Below, in pieces: positions 11,340-25,500 of a DNA stretch of 64,000 bases. Source of the stretch: Prostheceraeus crozeri (lineage: Eukaryota > Platyhelminthes > Polycladida > Euryleptidae); assembly GCA_907163375.1 (NCBI GenBank), contig CAJQUW010008706.1, positions 620,001 to 684,000 on the forward strand, given 5' to 3'. The position numbers and the translations under genes are program-made. The notes under the pieces were generated by a model, which was not told where the DNA came from, did no database searches, and saw only the letters and a program-made list of their open reading frames with translations. Numbering within the stretch: position 1 is the stretch's first letter; the number at the start of each line of letters is the position of its first letter.

Positions 11340-12168
11340 CTCTCGCACACCATTTCCATTTTAACTACAGGACTTTGCATTTATATTCAAGAATCCCACA
11401 AATTTATTTCAGTATTCCGAAGTTCGTTTTATAGAATAAAACATTAGTTTTGATATCAACACTTTGATTTCAAAGATTTCTTTTCTGCGTGTTTATGCTC
11501 GTATCATTTACATTTGGAAACGCGAAACTTATATTTCAGATGTCATTTTTAACTAAGAGATAGATTTTATAATTCAGAAATTATCTTTTATAACTCATTT
11601 AAGTCGTTTATAGTTGGGAATTCTAGAAAAGACGATATATATTTAAGAATGTGTCAGATTTGTAGTTTATTCTGAAGACTCGGTTACCTCAAAATGAGAT
11701 ATGTCATCGTTTATAATTCAGAAATATATAATACAGAAACGTCATTTGTATTTCAAGGATCACCATTTCAATTTCAGAATTGGTCACTTGCCATTCAGAT
11801 GTGATGTTTTAATTTCAGACACGATGAATTACATTTCAGAGCACATCAATTCAGTAGAGCAATTATCAGTTGTCAGTAAATGCCTGTTAAGATCCAAGTA
11901 ATGTGCAAGAGACTACGCATAATTAGCCCAACAGAGATTATCTGAAAAATTAAACTGCTGACATTTAGCAATTGAAAATACAATATGATAGATCATCCAA
12001 AATGTAGACATCATCAAATTAAATTGATACGTTCTGAAATATATATATCACCGTGTCTGAAATTAAGACTTGACATCTGAATAAATAGTGACCATTTCTA
12101 AATTGAAATGGTGATTTCCGAAATAAAAATGATGATTTGTGAATTACATCTGGCGTCTGAATTATAAA

Positions 12169-12238
<70 letters not shown>

Positions 12239-12515
12239 GTAATTGAAAAAAACACCTTGTACCGGTACTCAGAGTTTCATGTATTGTGTCCAATTTATAT
12301 ATATATATATATATAAATTTTAAATAAACGATTCCTAAAATATAAATGACATTAGCACACAGAGGAATATCTCTGAAATTGAAGTGCTAATATCAAAAAT
12401 ATTAGTTTTAATCTGAAATACAAACTTGGAGTACTGATATAAATATGTTGGATTCTTGAATAAATGTAGAGTTTTGTAATTAAAATGGAAATGGTATAGT
12501 ATGGAAGATGTTAAA
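11340..12515. mobile_element. Foldback-type inverted repeat element
   Basis: The segment from about 11343 to 11870 is the diverged reverse complement of about 12030-12510. Examples are CACCATTTCAATTTCAGA on the left against its complement near 12100, and TATTCAAGAATCC (left) against GGATTCTTGAATA (right). Each arm is itself built from degenerate units of roughly 20-30 bases, each containing a variant of ATTTCAGA. The centre holds about 150 bases of unique sequence. There is no open frame. Exact ends and target-site duplication were not resolved. Confidence 0.65.
12171..12316. repeat. TA microsatellites
   Basis: A (TA)n run fills 12173-12236, and a second shorter run of about ten units lies at 12296-12316, both inside the right arm of the foldback element. 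Confidence 0.95.
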
Positions 12516-13314
12516 TTATCATTGTAGATTTCCATCTTTTGTACATAGCTAAGCGCAGTTTTTGAATATCCGACGTGGCTTTGAAGGAGAATGGGAATGC
12601 TTCACATTAGAAGTGTGTCGACGTGTCCCGAATCCGACGAATAACGGGGACTTGATAAAAAATTACGACATTTTGTGGACTTTTTATGTATAACCAAAAA
12701 TGAACAATCTTTTGTACACCTTTTAACTCACGCTATCCATCTGCAACTTCAATTTTTCAATTCATGCTCACCTCAAAGCATTTTTATTATGAAAATCGAG
12801 TGTACAGTTGCAAGGAGGTTACAGATTGCAAATTTTGAACAACTCTGCGAATAGTTCTTCATTAAACAGACTTAATGAAGTCTTCACTTTGAAAATCTTG
12901 TATTTAACTAATGCAACTAAAATTACTGCAACACATCAATCATTCAAGAAAGAAACTTCTGTGATTTAATAAAGCAATGGAATTTTATGAGTACAAGATA
13001 TTCGTTCCGGAGCTAATTGATTCAAAAATTCATTGAATTTAATTTAGATTAATGCAGATGTTAGTTAGTATTTACACAGATATTTACTTGCATCGAATAA
13101 ATGACATAAGTTCAATTGAGCAACCATCGCTGCCTTACATAGGCAAAACCACTCAGCTGTAGTTAGTTTCGATTTCAATTTTTTAAAGCAGCTTCTTTAG
13201 TTTCCTTATGACACATCTTCCATATTAATATTAAAGCCAAACTCGCACTAGAAAAAGAGTTAGAGCGCTTTGAAATTTGAACGGTTGCAAAAGAAAATGC
13301 AAATCATCACTCTC
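12516..13314. other. No gene seen
   Basis: AT-rich sequence without supported features between two transposon remnants. Confidence 0.4.
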
Positions 13315-15104
13315 ACAAAGGCAAAATCACTTAACAAAGATCAGCAAAGGCAAAACAACTCAATTGAAGAGTTAAGTTGTTTTTCCTTTGCATTACGTCA
13401 TCAATGGTATTCGGAAACTAGAGTGTTCAACTTAACTCGACACTTAAGTTGTTTTGCCTTTTGCAAAGCTACTGAACTGGAAATGAAGATATTCTGACGT
13501 TTAGCATAACTCAGCATTTAAGTTGTTTTGCCTTTGCATATTACAACACTGGAAATGAATATCCACTGACGGATTCTGATTTAATGAAATGTGATATCGC
13601 GAGTGGAGATTATGCAAATGACGATGCTTCAATTACCCTCAAGTATAGTAAGGAGAAAGCTGAATATTGTGGAGCTATTTTGAATGAAATGCGCAAGGAA
13701 ACATCAAGTGCTTTTAAGAAGTTGAAGGAGAGAACTATACGATCTGGACAGGAACAAGATGAGCATCGACAGGAAATGTATCGTATGAGATCACCGTGCA
13801 AATGCAGACTAAAGTAGTCCGAAAAACTTTCTGATGAAGATCGCATGATTGGATGGAATGACCATTGGGAAAAGGACTACAAATGCCATACAAAGCGTGC
13901 ATCTTCACACCATGTGTAATTGCTTTCAGCCAGACGTTCTCACCAATTGGGGCTTCAAAAACGAAAGATCTAGCATTTGTATGAGACGAATCAACGGCTG
14001 GTCGAAACAAAGAAGTATAGCCAGTACCTTTGTTAATTTCATCACGCACTTGAGAGACACGGCAGAGATTACAATATTTGTGGATAATTGCGCAGCACAA
14101 AATATAAATTTGTTCCTTTATGGCATCTGCCTACAATGCGTTTAACAAAAGAATGGCCGCCGATTGTAATCATTTAACCACAGAGAAAAGTCTGAAAACT
14201 ATGAAATCTGTGTTGGACATACATCATTTACTTCCTGTTGTTCAACAAACAGAGTACTGCCATGAGATTGACATTCACCGATTTCATCACCGCAAAAGAG
14301 CATGATTATGTTTCCCACTATCGCTTAAATAGTCTTTCAACCTCATCCGGTCCTCCAAAGCCATTTCTAGCCGATATCGTGGTCGTCCAGTTTCGAAGGA
14401 ATTCAGATTCTATGTACATGGAATCATCATATGACGGTGATTTCGTTGAATACCGAGCCAGGGATATTCTCAAGAAAAAGTTCAGTTTATTGGAAGCATT
14501 TTATTCGCAGTTCGTCCGGCGATCGTCAAACCGCAGAATTAGCAGTGTCAAGAAGCGGGAAATTCTCCGGGAGTTGTCCCACTGATGACTGAACATTGGC
14601 GGGATTTCTGGACCAATATGCCGGAATTGGACAAAAGTGCCGATCTCATTAATTATCCTGAAAAACTCATCAATCCATTTTTGTTTAAAAATGGCGTTCA
14701 TGATAAATTTGTTGTTTTCATTATTCAATTTGGCTAGTGCTATGTTTACTTGATAATTAAGCACAAACAAAAAAGCAATAAAAGAAAGTACAAATTGGAG
14801 GCCATGTATCATGTTGTATCATGCTGCTGTATCACAGTGTTCCGTTATCAAAGTGGAAACAAATACACTTAATTGATGAAGGTCACTATTTACGAAGGCA
14901 AAGCAACTTAGGTCAAACTATAGAATGATGACGTCATCATTTATAAGTCATGTATCACGGCGACATGGACGACCATGTTGGCAAAGTTGGTGTAAAGTTG
15001 GAACAATTATTTATTATTAAAACTATCATTTTGCGAATAATTTTTTCGAAAAATGGCTCTCCTGAAAAGTTTGCAAAACTACAATTAAGTGATTTTGCCT
15101 TTGT
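13315..15104 (+). mobile_element. Decayed DNA transposon with GGCAAAA terminal repeats
   Basis: Perfect 20-base inverted repeats, ACAAAGGCAAAATCACTTAA, mark 13315-13334 and 15085-15104. Further variants of the same motif (for example TTAAGTTGTTTTGCCTTTG) lie at about 13349-13407, 13444-13471, 13519-13537 and 14897-14912, so the ends have several nested copies. The interior encodes remains of a protein. No target-site duplication was evident. The superfamily is not assigned. Confidence 0.6.
13584..14583 (+). pseudogene. Degenerate transposon protein with DNCAAQN motif
   Basis: Scattered across three frames are pieces resembling a family of uncharacterised invertebrate transposon proteins: FTPCVIAFSQTFSPIG (about 13900), DESTAGRNKE, LRDTAEITIFVDNCAAQN (about 14050-14103) and a downstream tail with RRSSNRRISSVKKREIL. 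The VDNCxxQN block is the most diagnostic. In relatives I remember, it reads W-DNC-QNKN and may hold a catalytic Asp, but I cannot name the domain securely. Several stops and frame changes break it. Confidence 0.45.
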
Positions 15105-16026
15105 ACAGCAGATCGGGTCCGTTCAGGTTGAGACATCTTTCACGACCGCACACCTCTACGGTTTACCGGTTTTACAGGTTATGGTCTGGACCGCATCATC
15201 TACGGTTGAAGAGTTACTGAAGAATCCTATTCCTTAGTTCCTTCTAGAGCGCATTCTGATATCGCGCATTCCTTTGCAAACCCTGATGAAAAGACGCGTT
15301 TAGCGACATCAGTGAATGAAGAAACTCTGCGTGTGCCACCGGGAACTCCATTTTGATGGCAACTAGATGGACTTCACCTTCGTATCCGATCCATTTTGTT
15401 TCAATCCATCCTTCCGTAAAAATAAAATTGCAACATATGCCAAAAAGCTGGTATTTCAATCATGGATTGTTCGTGGCATTAATTGTTGTTTAGAAAATTT
15501 GCGATTTAAAAGTTCTTGATTTCTGACCAAAATCACTGCTAAAATTCCAATATGAATGCCGCGATCACCCTTATAGCACAAATCCAATAACACAAAGTTT
15601 CATTGCTACAGGATCTAGTGAACACATTTTTCTCCACGGAAGTACTGGGAAAATCATAAATTGAATAAATATCATTAATTATATAACAAATTACGAACTA
15701 TCAATTAAACTTCTGTGAATTTCAAATTTCAATTCCCTAGCAATTTTGAGTCATTAATAAACAAATTATCAAGCGTCATTCTCCAAGAGCTAAACAAACT
15801 TGAATTAAAACATTGAATTGAATGATAAATTATGAAATATCAGACAAGGCGTCCAAGAAATAATTTACTCTGACATCTGTGCACCTAAAAACATTGTACT
15901 AATAGAAACTTGAATCCAACTCCTAATAATTCATTGCCTCAAAAGGATCAAACTGTAACCAAATTTGAAGGTTAAAGTCTTTCCCAGATTGAGAACATTT
16001 CTCAGTCTCTGACATCAAATCCTTAC
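15105..16026. other. ANAPC1 intron or downstream sequence
   Basis: This lies downstream of ANAPC1 exon G on the minus strand. The exon that should continue the protein was not recognised here or further left. Confidence 0.4.
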
Positions 16027-16560
16027 TTCATACACAAGATGAAGCGCCAGCATGACGACAGGCAAATATCGTCCCAGCATGGCAATGGACGGATTCAACT
16101 CTCCTGATTCTTGCTTTTCTTCCTCTTCTGAGTTCTCGCCTCTCCAGCTGTCCAATACTGCGTCCAGGACTGCTCTACTCGCTGCACCTTCTGGTCGATT
16201 CAATCTGGCTTTCAATTCGGCAAAATGTCCGTCTCCAGCAGCTCCTGACCCCCGTCTCATCCTTTTGGCCGGTTGATCGGCGCCACATTCATCCATGCGG
16301 CCCGTGAGACGATCCACAACTGCCCACGCCTCGCCGTAGCCGGCAGAGAGCAGCAGGAATCTGGCCAGCTTCACGGCCTCACCAGGGCGACCGGGCTCAG
16401 TGCCCGGAGCGTGGTGAAGAGTATACCAATGACTGATCAACTTCAGGCCAACTTCACGCGGCAATACTTGACGAAGAGCGGACAAACATCGACGGACCAG
16501 ACGAGAACGAGCTAGACGAGGCAGGTACACGCGAAAGCTAATGCCTGATCCAATTTGATC
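16027..16560 (-). CDS. ANAPC1: ANAPC1 exon G (middle region)
   Basis: This exon of 178 codons is in phase 0 at both ends (acceptor ACTTCCAG, donor TATGAA/GTAAGG). It encodes GSGISFRVYLPRLARSRLV, LRQVLPREVGLKLISHWY, HHAPGTEPGRPGE, LLLSAGYGEAW and ends VVMLALHLVYE. This matches vertebrate GSMVRITIPEIATSELV, LPKEIAVQMLVKWYNVYSAPG and FFVLHLVYE. Confidence 0.92.
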
Positions 16561-19500
16561 CTGGAAGTATCAAAAGAGATAACTGTACAATTTGCTGCCT
16601 TAAATTCTGATATTATGGATAATTAGAAGCAGTCCCTGATTCAGCTAAGACACATGGATAAAAATTCAATTTGTAAATGTTCCCGACACGCTTCATCGAA
16701 CTGACAGTATCAAGTGTCCAAACCATATTTACCCAAGAAGGAGGGGGGATAGGACTCTGGTACCCTTACACATATTTTGATGTTGTTTAAAATTTTAACA
16801 GTTGCGACTCTCGATTTTTTTACCTTTATTTTCCATGCATTTCTGATAGTATATCCAAATTTTTATCAAATTTTGCCGATGAGAGACATCATAACTTTGA
16901 CCTTCATTCAAAAGTGCATTATGAAAATCAAGACTTTCTAGTCAGTTTCTTACAAAATTAAGCATCATAATCAATCAAAAATGCTTATAGACAATTGACA
17001 AAGTACAAATGAAGCTCTGACGAACATGCTCACTCATCCACTAATGCATCTGTGCAATTATTTTATTAATGACCATTAAAACATTACTCACAATAGATTT
17101 ATAAGTAATACTGTCAGTTTCATGCTTCAAATGGATAATCCAAAACTTAAAATGAACATTTCATGCCTCACAATATTCTTGATGTATTCATTTATTTAGA
17201 TTTGAATATTGGAGTATGTGTATCACCCTTGCCATGTCAGCAGCCTGAAATCTGATTTCAGAAGAAGGAAACAACCTCCTCAACAGCAGGTCAACTATGG
17301 AGCATGGACAGGATAAATATTGAGATAAGCAAATTTCATCCGTTCGATTCTTCAGACATTGAGATGCCATTATCGAATGTTGAATAATAGCATTGGAGAA
17401 ATAAGTTTTCGATGCTCCTAGAACTGTCAAGTGTTAATCTTCGGTGCCATCTGTTCTTTCTTCTGATAAATTGTATCTTCTCTTTAATATGGAGATGAAC
17501 ACATTGACTGCGTGTGTGGGCTGTCCTTATCTAAGCACACAATAGATGATTTGGTAGAGGAGAAAATTCCCTTTAAGTGAATACGTAATTAATGAAATTT
17601 TAGATAAGATTCAACTTCAACTCTGTCACAATTAAGCCATTTATCATGACTTGATTTATCATATCCTTTGCGTCGTCATTTCAATAAGAAAGTTATGGTA
17701 TGTTCCGATAATTCATGCAATTCTCCAATCAAATATCATCAGCGCTAGGAAAATAGAGCAAAACCCGCATATACAAAAAACGAAAAAATGATTAATTTTG
17801 TATGACAATGCTTTTCGTTCATGACAATTCTGATTAATGTGTTTCAGTGTGAATTATTAATGCAATAGATTTAATTGCACTGAGGCACATGCATGCTACA
17901 GGCACCATAGCCAGGCCGAGAAACTTTCCACTTCAAATTTAGACCGAAACATCATAAGATGCAAGGAAAAACTTCACTTTTGGCTGGTTGGATAGCTAGG
18001 TGTTTTTAGTGACCTCGCTTTGGTATAGATGTGCAGGTTACGGGCTTGTAGATATCCTAAGAACTCGATTCTAAACACGAAGCACATGAAATCAACACAC
18101 TCCACCATTTTGACAAAATAGTAAATAGTGAGTTTGAAACAACCTCAAAGATATGGGACTAGCCAAAGGCTCAGTTTTCAAGCGCGATATTTTTACTTTA
18201 ATCGAGTCATGCGCTCATCATCACTAGCGAAATATTCTTCATTCAAATTGAAAATTTCTAAATCATGAAGGAAATGGTTCAACCATGTGTTGAATTTTCA
18301 ACAGTCAGATTATTGCTTGTCCTAGAACGCTAGATCATGCCACCATCTATTTTTTGTCTATCAGGTCACATGATATACTAAAAGATTTTGAACTTTTCAG
18401 TAGGTTTTCAAATTTAAGGCTTTTTAGGACTTTTCAATGACTTCTGGGACTCCACAGGCATCCTGTTCAGTCCTCTCGAGCCTAGAGAAATCCAAAGCCA
18501 TTAACTTATTACTTTCAAAAAATCGAAAGATGACAGCTACTTGAAAAAAAATTTTAAAACTTTCTCGTAGATGACACTATCGGTACTTTACTTTATTTTG
18601 GATCTTGGTAATTGTAGAATAATTATTTGAAAATAAAAATGGAAAGCATGGTAACGAAGCTTCTGTCTGGGGAATACACTGGTGTGCCAATAAGGCAAGT
18701 TCGTTGAAACATATCTGATTTTTACATTTAAAATTATCTAATTTTCATGAGGAAATTTGCCATGAAATTGTCATTTCTGTTCACTTCACCTTAATCCCTC
18801 TACACTTTTCGTCAATCGATACAAGAAAGCCTCTATTTATGAACTTTTCTTTCTGTGCTAATGGCTCTATCTGCATGTATTTCATATATTCCAGGTGCTG
18901 GGCTGCAGCAAAATGTTCTAGGTACGTAGAGCAGGAATAATCTATCAACAGACGACTGGCAAGCGTTTGACTCGATACGGCATTATCAGATGCGTGGCAG
19001 CGTGACATCATCGTCGGAAATTTCCTCTAAAATACACTATCAATGTCCCGCTGGAAACATGAATTATTTACAACATGTTCGATGATCGCCATGAATTCCA
19101 GAGAGGATACGAACGGCGTGAATTGATGAATTAATGTCCTTATTAATTATAAACAGGAAACGATAACAGGGTAGCAAATGTGATTGCGTCACCGAAACGA
19201 GAAATCTTCCTTCCGTTCATTCATTTCTATCTGCAAAAGCATCAATCAGAGGAATCAAAAAATAGATTCGATAAATTCGCTCTTTCAATCGAGATGGTCA
19301 TCACATGGATATGATAGTGAGCCTCAGACAATCCCAAAATACAGCAAATTATATTCAGTGAATGAATTTCAGGAACAGTATATCGAAAAAATCAAATGAA
19401 ACATTGCATTATCACAAATTGAAATTTTTAGTAACTAGAAATTATTAAACAGGAAAAAATTAATAGAATATAATGAATCTTTTCAAATATATTAAGAAGA

Positions 19501-22500
19501 ATTTGATGCACCACCGTCATTAAAACAAAAAAACTTTGTTGGATTATAAAGCAACATTATCAATGTATGAAATTTGTTACCGAACTCGAAACCATTGTCT
19601 GCCCTGCTGACTGCAGGCTAGGACACTTTGACAATCGCCAGACTGATCACATCTTGTGTTTATCCACCATCGCATGTGATAGTCGTTCCCCAAATTCCAA
19701 GTTAGTGTTCATCAAAAACATTTTGTGAATCTGAACAATATAACATCAACATGGATTTTTGAGGGCAACAATGTAGAACATTTGAGGACGCTTAAGCGCC
19801 TGAAAATGTCCTACATTGGTGACCGAAAAAAATCTGTGTTAATAATATTGTGCGTGATTGAAATGGACTAGGCCGCAATGCTATGAATACATCTGTAGGT
19901 ATACGCTAATTGAGACTTCAAAAAAATCTTTCACATGCATAGATTCAGATATCATCATTACGAGATACATTGTTGTAGACTTTAGCGTCCAGCAATGAGA
20001 TTTTATCTAACATAGAAATTGTTTTCCGATTACTTTAAACATTAGAAATCAGTGATATTTGATGTTAACCGTCCAGCAATGGAGGTCATTTTATTAAATC
20101 TCATGGCATTTGAACCAGAGAAGATAGCTCAGAGTACATGCGTACTAATATAATGCATGATTTTGTAAGGCTTTCTATACATTCTTTGCAGATATTTCTT
20201 TGCAGACTTCTATGAAAAAGTCATGCATTATGCAACAGATAATGCATAAGTACACAAGTAGGTATAGTACTAACTGAGACATCCTGCACTAATTAAAATA
20301 ATACACTGAGAAATACAGAGTAACATCAAATAAGTTCAACAGTGTAGGTCATTGGCGGCAAACATTGAATAGCAGATGCATTCAATAATTCAGCAATTAA
20401 GATATGCATTAAATTAAGTGGGAAAGCTGCAATTAGCATGCCACATATTCACATTCACAATCTCTGATGGTGTCAATTGATCAAATTAGACATAACAGAA
20501 ATATCGAAAAGATATAATAAGAAAGTTATATATTTGCATTGTGATCGCCAATACCTGTGGATGAATTCTTTCAACGCCTTAATAAGGTCTGAACAATAAC
20601 AAAGCAACCAATTGACGAGGTTCAAATTTACCATTGACATCACCACATTAGTTTCCGAAACTACATGTATTTTTACTATCTTCAGAAATAGTGAGGACTT
20701 AAAAATATCGAAGAATGGTTGATTGAACACTATTGACAAGTTGGTGGGACAGGATACATTCCTCTGTTTGATAATAGTCTATGAGCAAACAAGTCGTTGG
20801 TCACTTTTGAGTATTTTTTCTCAATTTTGAGCAGATAAAAAATATCAAACCCTCTCACAAAAATTAATTGTATACTGTTGAATGCAGAATTGTGGATTTG
20901 CCAAATTTATGCGTTACACAACATGATCCCTCAATATTATCCTAAATATGATCGAGACATCCGTATTCACATTGAAGTTTTCAGCTTCTTGTTTGTTTCA
21001 TAGAACAATTTTGAGGCATTATACAGTAAGAAAATTTGTATCAAATATTCTTTCTGCTCTTTCAATTCAAATATGGCTTCAGCTTGCAATTTTGAGAAAT
21101 GCACTGAATCTCTCCAAATCATTTTTCACTTGCACGATGCACACATTCTACAAGGAATGACGAATTTAAGCTACTTGCCCAATAAAAGAATATATGGAAA
21201 ATTGAAATTTGAATTGGCTAACCGTACAGCGATGAAACAGTCATAGCTTCTGAGAGAGGTCTATAACAATGACTACGACAATTGAATATGTCCATCTATG
21301 TCATTGCTATCTTCTTTTTTCCACATTACACCATAGATTAATTACGCACAGTATTATTGATTATAATAATGTACCATAACATTTGGATTTGAACAAAATG
21401 TCGTTTTCAAATTGTACGCAAATATTGAGACCAGGAATGCGGAGTTATCATTTTGATAGGACTCCGACTAAGGGGATTGATAGGACTCCGACTCCGGTTG
21501 GCAAGTATATATAGCCTAGTTTTTTTAAAAAAACTTGTAACCTACATCATAGATAGGCTTACCTGAACCTATCTTCAGTTATCATTGCTGTATCAATTAT
21601 CAATCATTTTCGATGAAAGTCTATCAAAAGTCGCTTTATGTTAGATGCAGGCGACTCGGCTCCTCCCATCTTGTTGATGTGTGCTTCACACGGTTTTTCT
21701 CCAGTCTCTACCAAGCAGGAAATATGAGTACACTTTCGATTTTAATGTGTGCTTTGGAGGACCCATCACACACGATTAACGTGAACAAGCTAACTCAAAC
21801 AAACTAGTATTTCATCTTTGTCTCTGACGTGACCTTTGGTGCGTAGGTGTGGAAGGCTAGGAAGGCTTGTCTTCTCTATTAAATCACCGAGTGAAAAGAC
21901 AATCCTTTTTTCACTATCACGGTTCATTCCCTCAACTAGGCTATTACAAGCTTTGCATCCAGCAGTGTCTCTGTACTTTTGTTTGACGGAGAAAGTTGAC
22001 ATCAAGACAGTGACAGCTATGCACGAGGATAAATAATTTGTTTGTGTTATACTTCGGGTCTAGTTATAGGCTGGAGTCTGGAGTCCTATCATTTGATAGG
22101 ATTCCGACTCCGACTCCAGCAAAAATGATAGGACTCCGGAAGTCCGAGTCCGACTCCGCATCCCTGATTGAGTCTATCTATGATGATTCTATAATATTGA
22201 AATCTATAATATTGAGATGTAGCATGGGTATATACAGATATGTAAGTGATGGATAAAAGAATTCGCATTTGCGGCAACATTGTTTTCTAAGGAAAATGCG
22301 TAAGTGAATTTTACAAGGTAACATGGTAAGTCCATGTTAAGAAAGGTAAATTAAAAGTGACATGATAGTGCAACAGAAATGACCTTGAACTTCATTTTAT
22401 TATCATTAGTATACCACAAACATCCAGCTTTGTTATTCAGGTTGTCTGCCCTTTAATGTTTGTTTGGTCAATAGGAATTGAATGGTTATTTTCTATCTAT

Positions 22501-25500
22501 TTTCTTTTCAAATTGGTTAACATTTTTGTTTTTTCATGTTTAATACATTTTCATAATATTTTAATGTGTTTTAAACTAAAATGATAGAACTTTACTGTTA
22601 TCTCTATTGCAGGAATGTTCGAAAGTCACAATTGGGACTACCGATGACAATTTTGGTTACAAAAACGCATTTAGAGACTTCAAACGGGACTTAGATCTAT
22701 TTAATTTGTGTCAAGCGATCAATGACATTGGACACAAAAAATGAATTCTTATGCATTGTCTTAGCGAGCATTTTCATCAATGGCTCCGCTATATCGGTGC
22801 GTTTAGGTCATGTAGTAAATAAAGCAGCAGGTTATTGCGGACAGTCAATTCGCCGAATTGTAGAGAAGACCTTATCCGAGTTATGGCATGTTTGGCAAGG
22901 ATCTTGTCAGGCGATCACGCATCGGCTCAAGATTCTACAATTTCCGTTGCCTTGCAGGAAGATCCTGTTTACAATGATATCATCATCTTGTGACCTTGGA
23001 GAGTTTGCAAACTTCCGTTCAAACGGATGAATGAATGAAACCGCACTGTTATTCGGACACAAATTACGTCAAATCAGCTAGTACACCTCGTGATTCTTAT
23101 GTAACTGTGATTATATCAATGAACGGACGAACACACCCATTTCGAAAAGTTCTTGCAGTTAAACAATGGATGCTTGAAATCAAAACAATTGGATTCAGCA
23201 TTTTAAAAAAGCATTCTTATCTTTTCTAAGTTTAAACCTTCACAAAAAATTGTCTGTGAGAGATGCAAAACAATCTTCAACTGTCAATTTCATTTTTTGA
23301 ACAAATCAAGTGATACTGATCAGAAAAAACAAATGAACAGTTGGCATGTCATCTCAGACAGAAAAATGACAGACTGAATCAATGACAACATAATGCAGAA
23401 CGGGATCGGTAACCTCAACACCTCGCTTAAGACACAGATTAATACAAATTTGCATTTTTAAAATACAGCTATGGAGGATTATTGACTATTGAGGCAATGG
23501 AGTTCAAATTCAAAGCTTTACCGGAGACTGATCTAGAATATCTTGCCGTGTACTAGAATTATTAACCCCGAGATGCCGAGTTCCGCTACGTTCCAATGGA
23601 TCCCGAAAAAATAGGAAGAAGAATTTGCGGTGTTTGAGTGAAATAAAAGATAAATAGTACTTCTTTCCACATAGATTGACATCCAGATGTGCATGACATA
23701 GTGAACCTAGCAGGAAGCAAAGACTGCATGAAAATAGTAAGACAGATTTCTTAAAAAAATGAATCCCCTTTTGATAGTTTATAAATAAAAAGAGCCACGA
23801 AATTCATTAAGATCTATTAGCACGAGGCCTTTCGTCCAATCTCAACGGGTGCTAACTTTGGACAGAAACAAATCTTAGATGCAAACTTAGGCATGAAATT
23901 TGAATCATGATATAAGATTTTATATTTAATATTAATAAAATATAATAAAATTTTATATCATTATTCAAATTTTATATCTAAGTTTGCATCTAAGATTTGT
24001 TTCTGTCCAAAGTTAGCACCCGTTGAGATTGGACGAAAGGCCTCGTGCTAGCAGATTTCTTAACAAGTTTCAATTATCGTGACTAAAAAGCATTAAAACC
24101 CTTATCCACTCTCCAAGGACAGGAACACATGAAGTACAATTGAAATAATTTGTCTATACTCAAATTCTTGAGTGGATGTAACAGTTGAATAATTATCTAC
24201 ACCGAGACGGTTAGGAGATCAAAACTTCGGTTTATCGTAAACCCACTTTCACTGGTCTCAACATCAATTACAGCGCCTTCTGCCCCAAACAATACAAGAT
24301 AAATTTGATTAGAAACCTGTGCGACCGAGGAGCAAAGCTTTACTCAGCTGAGTTTTTCGCTGAAGAGTCTGCATTCCTGCGAGTTGTTCTGAGCAGAAAT
24401 GGCTACCCTTGCTAGTTTATCGACAAGTAGCTAGCCCATCAACAGACAAGAAGTTGCAACAGCGGCAAGGAAGAAGATCCTATTTGGCATACAGTACATC
24501 GAAAGCATCTACCCGAGAGATGAGTTACAGCAAGACTGTTGAGCGAGCCTACCCTCACCTCAACGCCGTGCCGCGGTATCGAACAAGGAGAGCCGCAGCC
24601 AACGCTTCGAGGGATCCACTCCCTATAGCTCAAAGACAGCAGGTCGTCTATTCTTACCGCTCTTACGTGGGCAGGACTGAAAGGACCCCTGACAAGCGAA
24701 AGGCCGAGCATATACCAAGATGATGAGAGAACAAAATGCATCGACCAAGATCTAGGCAGCCTCCTTCCTCCTCCATCACACAGCATCACTTGGAGTGCCC
24801 TCATCCTGGCTCAAGAGATAACTTCAGAGCTGCTCAGTTCTGTAGAACTGCATTGAAGCTCCGCATCAGTGAGACAGTACTCATACGACTCTCCAAACCA
24901 CCTCTGTGTATAGAAAGAGTTTACTTTTACTTGTGCTTTGATTCTTTGATTTTTTTCCTCTCTAACCTAAGTTGAATGTGTTCTACGTGAACAATTCAGT
25001 CAAGCGTAGTGTCTGAATGAGAGCTGGCCGAAACATGTCGCGCACTCAATATACATGTACGTTTAAAAAACACTGTTATTTCTTTTCATGTATAAATACT
25101 GTAAGGGATCAAACTTCTTAAGCTGAATAATTAGCATAAATTCCACGTATAGTTCTCCTTGAAGACCAACTAACTTTTAAGAAAGTGAATTCGGCATACT
25201 TATTTCGTAGGTGACTAAAAAATCCAAGGACATGCCTAAAATTCCTGGACATTCCGGGACCGCGGATACTCTGCTCTCTAGCCCGTTAAATGCGATGAAG
25301 ATATTGGACTTACACTGTAATCAGACCTAATATTGGCCTATTTCATGATTAAGATATTTTCCTCAAAATTCGGTTGCCTTTTCACAATCTGAGATGTAGT
25401 GAATTCTTTCCTAATTAAAGGGGATGTACAGGGTGATTCCGATCTTCCCGTCACTTTTCAAGTAAGGACTACAGCTGTATCACATGTCTGGTTGTAGTGA

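Larger units (their letters stand above)
24409..25045 (+). mobile_element. Penelope-like element fragment, 3' end
   Basis: The fragment holds the end of the protein (GIY-YIG endonuclease) and a 3' hammerhead-like motif, the arrangement known for Penelope-like retroelements. Base composition is GC-richer than the flanks. The 5' boundary, including any reverse transcriptase, is not seen. It lies in an ANAPC1 intron on the opposite strand. Confidence 0.6.

Noticed and set aside
13610-14812. Minus-strand frames over the 13.3-15.1 kb transposon
   Set aside because: They are antisense shadows of the plus-strand transposon protein remnant.
22722-23030. 102-residue plus-strand frame as a host gene
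   Set aside because: No domain, no splice context and typical intronic composition; it lies inside an ANAPC1 intron.
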